Shown here: positions 6,482 to 15,453 of the stretch, in pieces
Position numbering within the stretch: the first letter of the stretch is position 1
Layout: each line of letters opens with the position of its first letter
NCBI GenBank assembly: GCA_030537895.1
Contig: JAUNVA010000008.1
Span: 1-64,000, forward strand
Source: Bowdeniella nasicola
Lineage (GTDB): Bacteria; Actinomycetota; Actinomycetes; Actinomycetales; Actinomycetaceae
Reading direction: 5' to 3'
Length of the DNA: 64,000 nucleotides
The notes under the pieces: generated by a model
Told to the model about the DNA's origin: nothing
The model's input: only the letters and a program-made list of their open reading frames with translations
Databases searched by the model: none
Translations under genes and position numbers: made by a program

Positions 6482-7861
6482 CTAGAAGCCCGGCAGGCGC
6501 ATCGGGTTGATGGTCGATCCGTTCTTCCACACCTCGAAGTGCACGTGGCAGCCGGTCACCATCCCCGTCGCCCCCGTGTATCCGATGGTCTGGCCCTGGC
6601 TCACACGCTGGCCAGGTGAGACGGCGAATCCCGACAGGTGGTTGTAGACCGTCACGTAGCTGACCCCGCCAATCAGACCGTGGTTGATGATGACCTGATT
6701 GCCGTGGGTGCCGTTGCCGCGCGCCGGCTTGGTTGCCGTGACGGTCCCCGCGGCCGCCGCTACCTGAGGGCTCCCGCACGAGGAGCGCAGGTCGACACCG
6801 TTGTGCATGAACCAACCGCCCGTGATCGGGTAGACCCGCATCCCGTAGGGCGAGGTCACATATAGCGGGCGTGGCACAGGTGGAATCAACGCCCCGCTTG
6901 AGGGGGCCGGCTTGGCGGGTGCCTTCGGCGGCGCTGGCGCGGGCCGGTTATTCTTCTTCGCCTCGGCCTGCTTGCGCCGGTACTCTTCCTTGCGCTTGCG
7001 TTCCGCCTCCGCCTCACGGCGCTTCTCTTCCGCGACGATCGCCGCGATCTGCTGCTTCAGGCCTTTATCGGCGGCCTCGACGGCCGCGCGATCCGCAATG
7101 ATCTGGTCCTTTTGCGCCTCGAGTTCTCCCGCCAGGGATTCCTGGTCAGCCTTCAAACTCGCGATCGTGTCCGTCTTTTGCTGCTTCGCCTCCCGCGCCT
7201 CATCGGCGGCGACGACGGCGGCGTCGGCCTCGGCCTTGAGCTCCGTGATGAGTTCGGTGACCCGATCCTGGCGGGCCCGCGCATTGCGGTTCTGCGCGTT
7301 CAGTTCCGACAGGTTATCGATAGCGCGGGTCTGGGAACGCACCGCCGCTTCGCGGGCCGCGAGCGCCTGAACAGAACGCTGCCCGACGCCGATTTCATAC
7401 AGTTCGGTGAAGGAACCGAGGTTCGCCCCACCCGACCGGTAGGAGGTGCGCACGACCTCCGCGAGGGAGGATCGCGTCGAGTCGATCTCCTCGTCGGTGG
7501 ACTCGATCTCCTCCCCGATGCGTTCAAGTTCGGCCTCCGCCGCAATGAGCCGCCCTTCGGTGTGCTCCTGCACGCGCTGCGCTCCGGCGAGTTTCTCCTC
7601 GGCTTGGACGAGCTCGGTTTCTGCCACGGCGAGGTCCGCCTTCGTCTGATCAAGCTTGAGGTAGACGCTCGAAAGATCGGAGTTCACGCCTTCGAGTTGG
7701 CTGGCCAACTTCTCGCGCCGCTTGTTATTCGCCTCCCGTTGGCGGATGAGATCCTCCTTCGAGTCCGCGTGGGCGGGCTCCTGGCTCACCGTGACCGCCA
7801 TGCCGGACAGGAGCAGCGTGGCGGAGACGAGGGCGGCGAACAAGCGGCGAGAAAACATCAT
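6482..7861 (-). CDS. M23 (LytM) peptidase with coiled coil, FtsEX-coupled murein hydrolase
   Basis: The protein is about 459 aa. It has an N-terminal signal peptide (MMFSRRLFAALVSATLLLSG..., cleavage near AHA-DS), a long charged coiled coil (about 35-290), a proline-rich linker (PAPAPPKAPAKPAP), and a C-terminal M23 domain. The zinc ligands are intact: H and D in HNGVDL, and HVH in CHVHFE. The ATG at 7861 overlaps the ftsX stop (TGATG). The coiled-coil plus M23 arrangement downstream of ftsEX matches EnvC-like or PcsB-like effectors activated by FtsEX at the septum. Unlike E. coli EnvC, the LytM site here is complete, so it may cut peptidoglycan itself. The substrate is inferred from family. 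Confidence 0.9.
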   Translation of the reverse strand: MMFSRRLFAALVSATLLLSGMAVTVSQEPAHADSKEDLIRQREANNKRREKLASQLEGVNSDLSSVYLKLDQTKADLAVAETELVQAEEKLAGAQRVQEHTEGRLIAAEAELERIGEEIESTDEEIDSTRSSLAEVVRTSYRSGGANLGSFTELYEIGVGQRSVQALAAREAAVRSQTRAIDNLSELNAQNRNARARQDRVTELITELKAEADAAVVAADEAREAKQQKTDTIASLKADQESLAGELEAQKDQIIADRAAVEAADKGLKQQIAAIVAEEKRREAEAERKRKEEYRRKQAEAKKNNRPAPAPPKAPAKPAPSSGALIPPVPRPLYVTSPYGMRVYPITGGWFMHNGVDLRSSCGSPQVAAAAGTVTATKPARGNGTHGNQVIINHGLIGGVSYVTVYNHLSGFAVSPGQRVSQGQTIGYTGATGMVTGCHVHFEVWKNGSTINPMRLPGF

Positions 7862-8772
7862 CAGACCTTCGTATAGCGATTCAGGGAGAAGCCCGAGGCG
7901 ACGAGCGCAAGGATGAGGGCAAGCAAGATCAGCCACGGCGAGAGCCACCACACGTCCGTGGTCGAGATTGTGTTGACCGCGCTCGCGCCCTGGGCGAGCC
8001 AGCCCTCGACCAGGAAGCGCACACCCGCCCACAGGCCACCGATCGCGAGGCCCGCGCCGGCGAGCGCCGCGAGCGCGCCCTCCACCATGAACGGCAACTG
8101 GATGAACAGGGCCGAGGCTCCGACGTAGCGCATGATCTCGGTTTCGCGACGCCGGCTCATGGCCGACAGCCGGATCGTCGTCGTGATGAGAAGCGCCGCG
8201 GTGATGATCATGATGACGCCGAGCCCGATCGAGGTGTAGGTGGCCCGGTCCAGCAGGTTGAACAGCGGCTCCAAAACCTCGCGCTGGTCGACGACGGATT
8301 CGACGCCAGGTTTGCCGCTCAGCTCGTCCGCGATCACCTCATACTGGGTGGGATCGGCGAGTTTGATGCGGTAGGAGACCCCCATCTGGTCGGCGGTGAG
8401 ATTGTCCACCCAGGCAGAGTCCAGCACCTTCTTCGCGTTCTCGTAGGCCTCCTCCTTCGTTTCGAAGAAAACCTCCTCAACGAACGGGTCGAGGTTCGCC
8501 GACTCGAGGGCCTCGCCCACCGCATCGATCTGTTCTTGGGTGGCTTCCTGCCCGGCACAGTTGGTGGAGGGGTCCCCTTCGGCGCACATGAACACCGAGA
8601 CCTCGACCTTGTCGTACCACGTGCCCTTGAGTCGCTCCACCTGCGTCTGCAGGAGCCCCGCGGCCCCAGCAAAGGTGAGCGAGATGAAGGTCACGAGGAC
8701 GACGGAGATCGTCATCGCGACGTTGGCCTTCAGGCCCTTGCCGATCTGGGAGAGGATGAATCGCAACCGCAT
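7861..8772 (-). CDS. ftsX: Cell division protein FtsX (permease-like)
   Basis: The 303-aa membrane protein has the FtsX topology: a cytoplasmic N-terminus with one TM helix (about 20-42), a large extracellular loop (about 45-170) containing CAEGDPSTNC, and three further helices toward the C-terminus with the RRRETEIMRYVGAS coupling segment. It forms a complex with FtsE and transmits ATP-driven conformational change to an extracellular hydrolase, here most likely the overlapping M23 gene. The start ATG has GGAGG five bases upstream, inside the end of ftsE. Confidence 0.95.
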   Translation of the reverse strand: MRLRFILSQIGKGLKANVAMTISVVLVTFISLTFAGAAGLLQTQVERLKGTWYDKVEVSVFMCAEGDPSTNCAGQEATQEQIDAVGEALESANLDPFVEEVFFETKEEAYENAKKVLDSAWVDNLTADQMGVSYRIKLADPTQYEVIADELSGKPGVESVVDQREVLEPLFNLLDRATYTSIGLGVIMIITAALLITTTIRLSAMSRRRETEIMRYVGASALFIQLPFMVEGALAALAGAGLAIGGLWAGVRFLVEGWLAQGASAVNTISTTDVWWLSPWLILLALILALVASGFSLNRYTKV

Positions 8773-8774
8773 GG

Positions 8775-9464
8775 CTACCTCCCCGCCCCGTAGACGCCGC
8801 GCGACTGGTCGCGCACCACGACACCTTCTACAAGCTCGATCACGCGTTTACGCATCTGGTCCACGATCGAGTGGTCGTGGGTGGCCATGATGACGGTCGT
8901 CCCCTGGCGGTTGATCTGGTTCAGCAGGCTCATGATGCCGGTGGAGGTCTCCGGGTCGAGGTTGCCGGTGGGTTCGTCCGCCAGCAGGATCGCGGGCCGG
9001 TTCACAAACGCGCGGGCGATCGCCACGCGCTGCTGCTCACCGCCCGACAGTTCGGTGGGCAAACGCCGCTCCTTGCCTTCGAGGCCGACGAGCTTGAGGA
9101 CCTCCGGCACGTAGGTCTGCACCTGGTGGCGGGGCTTACCGATGACCTGCATCGCGATCGCGACGTTGTCGTACACGCTCTTGTTGTTCAGCAGGCGGAA
9201 GTCCTGAAAGACCGGCCCGATCTGGCGCCGCAGGTTCGGCAGCTTCCAGCGTGAAATCCGCCCGACGTCGCGACCGAGCACGTAGACGGTGCCCGTCGTC
9301 GGCCGGTCCTCGCGCATCACGAGACGCAGGAACGTGGATTTTCCGGAACCCGACGTTCCTACGAGGAAGACGAACTCGCCGCGTTCGATCTCCACGTTCA
9401 CCCCGTCCAGCGCCGGTTTAGCGCCGCGGGTATAGACCTTGGATACGTTGTCGAATCTGATCAC
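8775..9464 (-). CDS. ftsE: Cell division ATP-binding protein FtsE
   Basis: The 229-aa ATPase is counted from GTG at 9464 (reads [14 protein letters not shown]), the normal FtsE N-terminus and length; AGGTGG lies upstream. The longer frame to 9491 adds nine residues unlike the family. Motifs: Walker [11 protein letters not shown]-loop PVFQDFRLL, signature [14 protein letters not shown], Walker [14 protein letters not shown]-loop MATHD. It acts with FtsX at the division septum. Confidence 0.95.
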   Translation of the reverse strand: MIRFDNVSKVYTRGAKPALDGVNVEIERGEFVFLVGTSGSGKSTFLRLVMREDRPTTGTVYVLGRDVGRISRWKLPNLRRQIGPVFQDFRLLNNKSVYDNVAIAMQVIGKPRHQVQTYVPEVLKLVGLEGKERRLPTELSGGEQQRVAIARAFVNRPAILLADEPTGNLDPETSTGIMSLLNQINRQGTTVIMATHDHSIVDQMRKRVIELVEGVVVRDQSRGVYGAGR

Positions 9465-9688
9465 GTGGGAGATCCACCTGTCACTGGGCATAGGAGGGCA
9501 ATGCTATGCACAGGCTAGGCAGGTGCCCGCAGCCCGCTCCTCCTGACACGCCGGGCGCGGTCAGACTCGGCGCTGCGCACCTCGCCGCCGCCAGGTGGGC
9601 TCGGCCGCAGGGCCGCGGCCTCGTTGGAGGGAGGACGCCAGCGCACGTGTTCGAGAGGGGAGCCACCACCCTGGCGCGACCCCCAGCC
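9465..9688. other. Intergenic region between prfB and ftsE
   Basis: These 224 bp of GC-rich sequence have no convincing ORF, RNA gene or clear intrinsic terminator. They should contain the promoter of the ftsE-ftsX-M23 group. Confidence 0.4.
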
Positions 9689-10804
9689 TTAGTCCTCCGC
9701 GCGAGCGACCTGGCCGCGCCGCCACCGGATCCCGGCCTCGAGGAAACCGTCGATCTCACCGTCGAAGACCGCCGCGGGGTTTCCTTCCTCGTATTCGGTG
9801 CGCAGGTCCTTCACCATCTGGTAGGGCTGCAACACGTAGGAGCGCATCTGATCCCCCCACGAGGCCTTCACGTCCCCGGCGAGTTTCTTCTTCTCCGCGT
9901 CCTCCGCCTCCTTGCGCATGATGAGCAGGCGTGACTGCAACACCCGCAGCGCGGCCGCGCGGTTTTGGATCTGCGACTTCTCATTTTGCATGGAGACGAC
10001 GATGCCCGTGGGCAGGTGCGTCATCCGCACCGCCGAGTCCGTCGTATTCACCGACTGACCGCCCGGGCCGGAGGAACGGAAGACGTCGACCTTCAGGTCC
10101 GATTCGGGGATCTCGATGTGGTCGGTGGTCTCGATAAGCGGCACCACCTCAACCGCCGCGAAGGAGGTCTGGCGTCGGCCCTGGTTGTCGAACGGTGAGA
10201 TCCGCACGAGGCGGTGGGTGCCCGCCTCCACCGAGAGCGTCCCGTAGGCGTAGGGGGCCTTCACCTCGAAGGTCGCGGATTTCAGACCGGCCTCCTCCGC
10301 ATAGGAGGTGTCGAGCACGGCGGTCGCGTGGCCGTGGTGTTCGGCCCAGCGCAGGTACATGCGCATGAGCATCTCGGCAAAATCGGCAGCATCCACGCCG
10401 CCGGCGCCCGCACGGATCGTGACGACGGCTTCACGCTCGTCGTATTCGCCCGACAGGAGGGTGCGCACCTCGAGATCACCGAGCGACTTTTGTACCGCCG
10501 CCAGTTCGCTCTCCGCTTCGGCGAGCGTCTCGGCGTCGGCTTCTTCTTGGCCGAGTTCAATGAGGGCCTCAAGGTCGTCGATGCGCTCGACCATGCGATC
10601 CAGGTGTTCGAGCTCTGACTGGGCGTGGGAGAGTTTCGAGGTGATCCCCTGGGCGGCGTCCGGATCATCCCACAGGTCGGGGGCTGCTGCCGCCTCGGAG
10701 AGCTCGGCAATCTTCGCCTTCAGTTTCTCCGGTTCGGAGACCTTCAGGATCGTCGTCATCGTCTGGCGCAAAGAGGCCAGTTCTTCATCAAATTCGGTCG
10801 CCAC
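9689..10804 (-). CDS. prfB: Peptide chain release factor 2
   Basis: The 371-aa class I release factor recognises UGA/UAA. The SPF codon-recognition tripeptide is present in [11 protein letters not shown], and the catalytic GGQ in [13 protein letters not shown]. The frame is continuous from the start; the CTTTGA programmed frameshift typical of many RF2 genes is absent. The GTG start at 10804 follows a TAACCT box by seven bases with no SD, so the mRNA may be leaderless. Its position upstream of ftsE and smpB is the usual actinobacterial order. Confidence 0.96.
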   Translation of the reverse strand: MATEFDEELASLRQTMTTILKVSEPEKLKAKIAELSEAAAAPDLWDDPDAAQGITSKLSHAQSELEHLDRMVERIDDLEALIELGQEEADAETLAEAESELAAVQKSLGDLEVRTLLSGEYDEREAVVTIRAGAGGVDAADFAEMLMRMYLRWAEHHGHATAVLDTSYAEEAGLKSATFEVKAPYAYGTLSVEAGTHRLVRISPFDNQGRRQTSFAAVEVVPLIETTDHIEIPESDLKVDVFRSSGPGGQSVNTTDSAVRMTHLPTGIVVSMQNEKSQIQNRAAALRVLQSRLLIMRKEAEDAEKKKLAGDVKASWGDQMRSYVLQPYQMVKDLRTEYEEGNPAAVFDGEIDGFLEAGIRWRRGQVARAED

Positions 10805-10811
10805 TCTTCTC

Positions 10812-10817
10812 AGGTTA
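10812..10817 (-). promoter_or_regulatory. -10 box TAACCT of prfB, leaderless spacing
   Basis: TAACCT is followed by seven bases (GAGAAGA) and then the GTG of prfB, placing transcription start at or next to the first codon. Confidence 0.45.
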
Positions 10818-10826
10818 CGCGATCGG

Positions 10827-12008
10827 TCAGGCGCCGTCAGGATCTGCGACGGTACGCACCAGCAGATAACCGACGAGGGCGACGACCGCGATCAGGGACC
10901 CCATCGAGACCGCGCTCGCCCCGAGGACGCCGGCGGCCGGGGCAATCACGCCGGCGAGGCCGTACTGGCTGGCCCCCACGACGGCGGCCGCGGACCCCGC
11001 TCGCGCGCCGTGCCGCGAGAGGGCCATTGCGGTCGCGTTCGGCATGACGATGGAGTTCAGGGCGAGCATGATCCACAGCGGGATCGACACCCCGATCAGA
11101 GAGTCGAAACCGAGCGCGATGAGGACGACCGCGAGCGCCATCGTCATCTCGAGGGGCATCACCCAGCGCAGAATCGTGATTGGGGTGCGCCCACGCACGA
11201 GCTGCGCGTTCACCTGCGTTCCCACGATGAGGGCGAGCCCGTTGATGGCGAACAGGAGGGCGAATTGACTCTCGGTCAGGCCAAAGTGGGCACGCAGCAC
11301 GAACGGTGAGGCGGACACGTAGGTCATAAGGACCGCGAGGCCGAGGCCCGGGAGTACGGCCAGCGCCATGAATTGGCGGTCGGCCAGCAGGAGCGCGTAG
11401 CCCCGAAACGCCTGCGGCAAGGAGGTGCGCGAGCGCCGCTCCTTCGGATGGGTTTCCGGCATAAACACGACGGTGGCGATGAGAACAAACGCGCCGTATC
11501 CGGCGAGGAAGGCGAAGACGATTCGCCAGGACCACTGTGTGGCGATGAGTCCGCCGATGGTGGGGGCCAGCAGTGGCGCCAGCCCGATGACGAGCATGAG
11601 GCGACTCATGATGGCGGCGGCACGTGCCCCCTCGAATCGGTCACGGATCATGGCCATGGCGGTCACCGAGGCGGCCGCGTTGCCGACGCCCTGCAAGACC
11701 CGCAGCGAGATGAGACCGAGGATCGTGGGCGCCCAGATGCAGGCGAGTGACGTCAGCGTGTGGATCGTCAGGCCCACCGCGAAGGGTGCTTTGCGTCCAT
11801 AGGTGTCGGACAGGGAGCCCACCAGGAGCTGACCGAGGGCCGCCCCGATCAGCATGCCCGTGATGGTTCCGGCCGCCTGCGAGTCGCTAGCGCTGAGCTC
11901 CGCGGCCACCTCCGGCAGGGAAGGCAGGTACATATCGATCGTGACGGCGGGCACGGCGGCCATCGCTCCCAACAGGAAGACGAATCCCATCACGCGTGCG
12001 CGGCTCAC
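10827..12008 (-). CDS. Bcr/CflA-family MFS multidrug efflux transporter
   Basis: The 393-aa protein has about 12 TM helices. The MFS motif [13 protein letters not shown] sits between helices 2 and 3, and the N-terminus ([19 protein letters not shown]) is the Bcr/CflA signature. It would expel drugs such as bicyclomycin, chloramphenicol or sulfonamides, or small peptides and amino acids, by proton antiport; the exact substrate is unknown. It starts with GTG at 12008, nine bases after the last Tad-like gene, and may be co-transcribed with it although the function is unrelated. The next ATG is at codon 7. Confidence 0.88.
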   Translation of the reverse strand: MSRARVMGFVFLLGAMAAVPAVTIDMYLPSLPEVAAELSASDSQAAGTITGMLIGAALGQLLVGSLSDTYGRKAPFAVGLTIHTLTSLACIWAPTILGLISLRVLQGVGNAAASVTAMAMIRDRFEGARAAAIMSRLMLVIGLAPLLAPTIGGLIATQWSWRIVFAFLAGYGAFVLIATVVFMPETHPKERRSRTSLPQAFRGYALLLADRQFMALAVLPGLGLAVLMTYVSASPFVLRAHFGLTESQFALLFAINGLALIVGTQVNAQLVRGRTPITILRWVMPLEMTMALAVVLIALGFDSLIGVSIPLWIMLALNSIVMPNATAMALSRHGARAGSAAAVVGASQYGLAGVIAPAAGVLGASAVSMGSLIAVVALVGYLLVRTVADPDGA

Positions 12009-12017
12009 GCGAGCAGC

Positions 12018-12473
12018 CTAGTGGGAAGAACCCGCGTGGATCTCCGCGAAGGACCGCACAGTGATCCGCACCGGCCACAACCAGTCGGGGAGCAGGGGTG
12101 GGCGCGCCGTCGCCGAGAGTTGCACGCTAACCCTCGACCCGCGGCGCGCCACCTCCACGACCTGAAGGTCATCGGGGAGCCGTCCCTCGAGCCTGGCCAG
12201 GTGCGCGTCGAGCGCAGCGTGCATGGTCGCTTCATCGTTCACCGGGAAGGCTTCGGGTGCCGTGGGGGCGGCGCGCAGCTGCGCTTCGAGGTAGCTGCGC
12301 TCGTCCACCGCTGAGGAGGCGCGCACAGCGAGCGTCTCGCTGAGGTCCTGCAGATGTTTGCGTTCCAGGTGGATGGCACTCGCGGCGATCACGGCGTAGC
12401 CGATCATGAGGATCGCGCCGAGCAGTCCGATCGTGAGGAGTGTGATGCGCCCGTCTTCTGCATGCCCCCTCAT
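12018..12473 (-). CDS. Tad-locus TadG-like membrane protein (Rv3654c position)
   Basis: The 151-aa protein has one N-terminal TM helix (LLTIGLLGAILMIGYAVIAASAIHLERKH) preceded by EDGRITLL, then an extracellular domain. This is the layout of TadG-like and Rv3654c proteins at the end of actinobacterial Tad clusters. Unlike its two upstream neighbours it has no Glu at position +5 after the candidate cleavage Gly. The start overlaps the previous gene by four bases (ATGA). Its role in pilus or surface assembly is inferred from position. Confidence 0.7.
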   Translation of the reverse strand: MRGHAEDGRITLLTIGLLGAILMIGYAVIAASAIHLERKHLQDLSETLAVRASSAVDERSYLEAQLRAAPTAPEAFPVNDEATMHAALDAHLARLEGRLPDDLQVVEVARRGSRVSVQLSATARPPLLPDWLWPVRITVRSFAEIHAGSSH

Positions 12474-12931
12474 GGCTCGCTCCGCTGCAGATAGGGGTTC
12501 ACGACACCGACGGCGGAGGCCCCCACGCGCACGCTCGCGGGCAGACGGGAAGCCAGGAAGGCTGGGATGAGGGGAAGGGGCCGTTCAATGACCACCTCGA
12601 CGTCGATGAGGGCTTCGGCGCTCAGGCAGGGGCTCGCTTCGCAGGTCAGGCGGATGCGCACGGCATCCGGCTCGAGCCCGAGATCGTAGGCGCTCAGGCG
12701 AGCGAGCGCCGCCACGTGCGCTCGCGCGCGTCCCTCATCACGCGCCTCACTGATGATGCGGGCGGCCTCGCGTGCCGTCCCGTCGGCGGCAAAATGGGCC
12801 GACTGGATCTGAAAGAGCGTGAGGATGGCGTATGCGGCGGGGATCAGGAGGATCACGGTGACGGCGACGAACTCGACGACCGCCGAACCGCGCTCCCGGT
12901 CCCGCGCCTGTGACAGCGGGAGTTTCCTCAT
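12470..12931 (-). CDS. TadE-family pseudopilin
   Basis: The 153-aa protein begins with a short basic leader, then ERGSAVVEF and a hydrophobic helix (VAVTVILLIPAAYAILTLFQIQ), which is the TadE/TadF type IVb pseudopilin signature with a Gly cleavage site and Glu5. The remainder is extracellular with one cysteine pair (CEASPC). It should be processed by a prepilin peptidase and assembled with the Flp/Tad machine. It overlaps both neighbours by four bases, indicating tight translational coupling. Confidence 0.85.
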   Translation of the reverse strand: MRKLPLSQARDRERGSAVVEFVAVTVILLIPAAYAILTLFQIQSAHFAADGTAREAARIISEARDEGRARAHVAALARLSAYDLGLEPDAVRIRLTCEASPCLSAEALIDVEVVIERPLPLIPAFLASRLPASVRVGASAVGVVNPYLQRSEP

Positions 12932-13422
12932 TCGATGGCCTCGACCAGGAACTGTTCCTCGCGTACGGCATGCGCACTCACGTCGATCAGGCCGCGTGGC
13001 CCCAGCAATCCCACGAGCGGGAGGGTCGAGCGGACCCGCATCGTGACGACGTCGAGACCGGCCACCCGTTCGTCGCGCACGCTCACCTGGACGGGGTAGG
13101 ACGGGTCGATCGCGGAGGTGATGAGTGCGCGCGTGAGACGCTCACCGGCGGCCGGGCTCGACCCGAGCATCGCGGCGCGGCGAGCCCCTTCGGCGGCGCT
13201 GTCGATCACGATAGCCCGCACGTGCACGGCCAGCACCAACTGAATGAGCGCGAGGACCACAAACAGCAGCAGAATCATGACGAGCGCGAACTCGACGGTG
13301 GCACTGCCCCGCTCGGTGTCCGCCACCCGGCGTGCGTGTCCGGCGCGCCGGGCGGACCCGGCACGTGGGGCCATGCCGCGATGCGTGCCTGGCCCGCTCG
13401 AGAAGGCCTCGCGGAATCCCAC
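12928..13422 (-). CDS. TadE-family pseudopilin
   Basis: The 164-aa protein has the pattern ERGSATVEFALVMILLLFVVLALIQLVLA (shown by its key part G/SATVEF) at about residues 36-65, after a basic leader. GTG at 13422 directly follows the stop of the Flp-position gene; an internal ATG 16 codons later is an alternative. Two TadE-like proteins in tandem match the Rv3655c/Rv3654c region of mycobacterial Tad clusters. It would be a minor pseudopilin. Confidence 0.83.
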   Translation of the reverse strand: MGFREAFSSGPGTHRGMAPRAGSARRAGHARRVADTERGSATVEFALVMILLLFVVLALIQLVLAVHVRAIVIDSAAEGARRAAMLGSSPAAGERLTRALITSAIDPSYPVQVSVRDERVAGLDVVTMRVRSTLPLVGLLGPRGLIDVSAHAVREEQFLVEAIE

Positions 13423-13638
13423 CTAGGCTCCGATGATTCCCACGCGCGCCATAGCGGTTTGGAATAGGGCGACAAGTGCGTCGCCCGCGACGCCCCACAG
13501 CAGGAGCACAAGGCCCGCCGTCATGAGGGTTACGAGGACCCACCCGGGGACGTCTCCTCTCTCCTCGCGGCCCCGCTCGGTGAGCAGGTGGCGCAGCGGC
13601 GCCATCAGGCGGGTGATGGGGCTGAGGCTGGTCTTCAT
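13423..13638 (-). CDS. Small membrane protein at the Flp pilin position of the Tad locus
   Basis: The 71-aa protein has a basic N-terminus (LTERGREERGD), one hydrophobic helix (WVLVTLMTAGLVLLLWGVAGDALVALF) and a short tail. It sits where Flp/DUF4244 pilins lie in actinobacterial Tad clusters, between tadC and tadE, and AGGAG precedes its ATG. The candidate processing motif reads G/DVPGWVLV: there is Trp where prepilins have Glu5. It may be a divergent Flp or an unprocessed membrane subunit. Confidence 0.75.
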   Translation of the reverse strand: MKTSLSPITRLMAPLRHLLTERGREERGDVPGWVLVTLMTAGLVLLLWGVAGDALVALFQTAMARVGIIGA

Positions 13639-13693
13639 GGTGATTCTCCTGGTCGGTGGGGTGGGGGATCGATCCGCGACGGCGCGGGCCGGG

Positions 13694-14605
13694 CTAGGTC
13701 ATGACGGCGTTGAGGGCGTGCAGACCGGGGTAGAGCGCGAAGATGACGGAGACCGGCAAGATGAGGAAGACGACGGGCACGAGCATCCCGATTTCTCGTT
13801 TGCCACCACTTTCCATGAGGGATTCTCGCGCCTCGGCGCGCAGGTCCTGAGCGATCGCATGCAGGACGGCCGCCAACGGTGTTCCCCGCTCGAGCGCGGT
13901 CACCATGGATTCCGAAAAGCGTCGCAGCGCGGGCACCGCATTCCCTTCGGACAGCTCGCGTAGCGCCTGGGCAAGCGGTGCCCCGGCGTGCACGGCGGCG
14001 AGCGTGGCGCGCAGCCGGGCGGCAAGCTCACCGGTGCCGATGTCGCAGACCCGAGTGAGGGCGGCGAGCGGCCCCTCCCCCGCGCTAATCGCGAGCGCGA
14101 GGAGTTCCACAATGTCCGGCAGCTGGCGCACGAGCTGGGCGCGGTAGCGCCGCACCTGAATGCTCAACCACGTATCGCGCGCGAGCGCGCCGCCAACGGC
14201 GGCCATCAGGGCGAGCGCAACGATGATGAGGCCGGGGACGGCCCGAGCGAGCAGGAGCGGCGTCGCAAGGAGGACGAGTCCCACCCCGAGGGCCGCACTC
14301 GCGAGCTGTTCGGTACGGATCTGGCCGACGTCCTCCTCCCTGCCGAGCGTCCGGAGGCGCTCACGCACCGAGCTGGTGGAGGATCCAATCATCCCGACGG
14401 CGCGCCCCAGGTCACGCCCCGCGGCCGCGATGAGGGCTTCGACCGCCGAGATGGAGGTCTGCGCGCGACCACGTTCGCGCACATCAAGGGCGGGCGCGAG
14501 GCGCCGCACAAGGGTGGGACGGGCGGCGTCGTAGGCGAGCACGAGCAGGAGGAGCCCGACCCCTGCCGTCACCCCGACGATCACGGCGAGATAGCCGATG
14601 CTCAT
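13694..14605 (-). CDS. tadC: TadC-like type II secretion F-domain protein
   Basis: The 303-aa protein is counted from ATG at 14605, which overlaps the end of the tadB-like gene by four bases. It has TM helices near the N-terminus, in the centre and at the C-terminus, with a GspF/T2SSF domain between them (ISAGEGPLAALTRV..., ALRRFSESMVTALERGTPLAAVLHAIAQDLRAEARE). TadC pairs with TadB as the inner-membrane platform for pilus assembly. Confidence 0.88.
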   Translation of the reverse strand: MSIGYLAVIVGVTAGVGLLLLVLAYDAARPTLVRRLAPALDVRERGRAQTSISAVEALIAAAGRDLGRAVGMIGSSTSSVRERLRTLGREEDVGQIRTEQLASAALGVGLVLLATPLLLARAVPGLIIVALALMAAVGGALARDTWLSIQVRRYRAQLVRQLPDIVELLALAISAGEGPLAALTRVCDIGTGELAARLRATLAAVHAGAPLAQALRELSEGNAVPALRRFSESMVTALERGTPLAAVLHAIAQDLRAEARESLMESGGKREIGMLVPVVFLILPVSVIFALYPGLHALNAVMT

Positions 14606-15453
14606 GCCAGGCTCCTCGGTTCGCGCGGTAGCCGGCCGATCCAACGCATGAGACGGTGTGCGATCACGGTGACTACGGCACCCGCCCCGAGGACGGCCAA
14701 ACCCTCGGCGGAGTCGAAGGCGCGCGCGTTTTCGGGGCGCATGCTCAACATCGCCAGGATGAGCCAAGGGGCGGCAGCCGCGAGACGCGCGCCATTCACG
14801 GTCCAGGACTGGCGGGCGAGTAACTCCCCACGGGCGTGCGCCTCGGCGCGCAGCGAGCTGGCAAGCGTGCGTAGTACCGACCCAAGATCGGAGCCGCCCA
14901 CATCTTTTGCGACGCGCAGGGCCTCCACGATGCGGTCGGCAACCGGGTCAGCGAAGTGGTCTTTCACGGCATCCAGGGCCTCATCGATGCGACCAGTGAC
15001 CCGCAGCGAGCGGCGGAAGGCGAGGAATCCCTCACGCGCCGCCGGTGGGCCGGTGTCCGCGAGACTCGCCACGGCCTCGCTGAGCGGAAGACCGGAGCGG
15101 ATCGCGGCGATGAGGTTCTCCACGATGTCGGGCCACATGCCCGAGATCACGGCGCGCTGTCGTTTCGCGCGTTCGTGCACCCACACCCACGGGGTCAGTG
15201 CACAGGCCAGGGCCGCGTAGCTGGAGATCACGACGCCCGTCGTGAATACGAGCACGACGGCGGCGCCGAGGACGGCGGCAGCGAGAGTTGCTGCGATAAA
15301 CGCGGAGACGGAAACCCTCGAAAGGCCCGCGTCCAGGAGGAGGCGCTGCACCCGGGAGGGCCGGAAGCCACTCCGCGAGGCTGGCGAACGCCACCCACTC
15401 CAGACGAGGACAAGCCCGCTGCCCAGGAGCAGGCCGACGAGCGTGCCGCTCAC
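14602..15453 (-). CDS. tadB: TadB-like type II secretion F-domain protein
   Basis: The 283-aa platform protein has hydrophobic segments near residues 5-20 and 45-85, a T2SSF domain (IRSGLPLSEAVASLADTGPPAAREGFLAFRRSLRVTGRIDEALD) and C-terminal TM helices. It overlaps tadA by four bases and tadC by four bases. It works with TadA (ATPase) and TadC in the membrane. Confidence 0.88.
   Translation of the reverse strand: MSGTLVGLLLGSGLVLVWSGWRSPASRSGFRPSRVQRLLLDAGLSRVSVSAFIAATLAAAVLGAAVVLVFTTGVVISSYAALACALTPWVWVHERAKRQRAVISGMWPDIVENLIAAIRSGLPLSEAVASLADTGPPAAREGFLAFRRSLRVTGRIDEALDAVKDHFADPVADRIVEALRVAKDVGGSDLGSVLRTLASSLRAEAHARGELLARQSWTVNGARLAAAAPWLILAMLSMRPENARAFDSAEGLAVLGAGAVVTVIAHRLMRWIGRLPREPRSLA

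Noticed and set aside
9689..10804. Programmed frameshift in prfB
   Set aside because: The frame is continuous from the GTG and no CTTTGA slippery stop is present.
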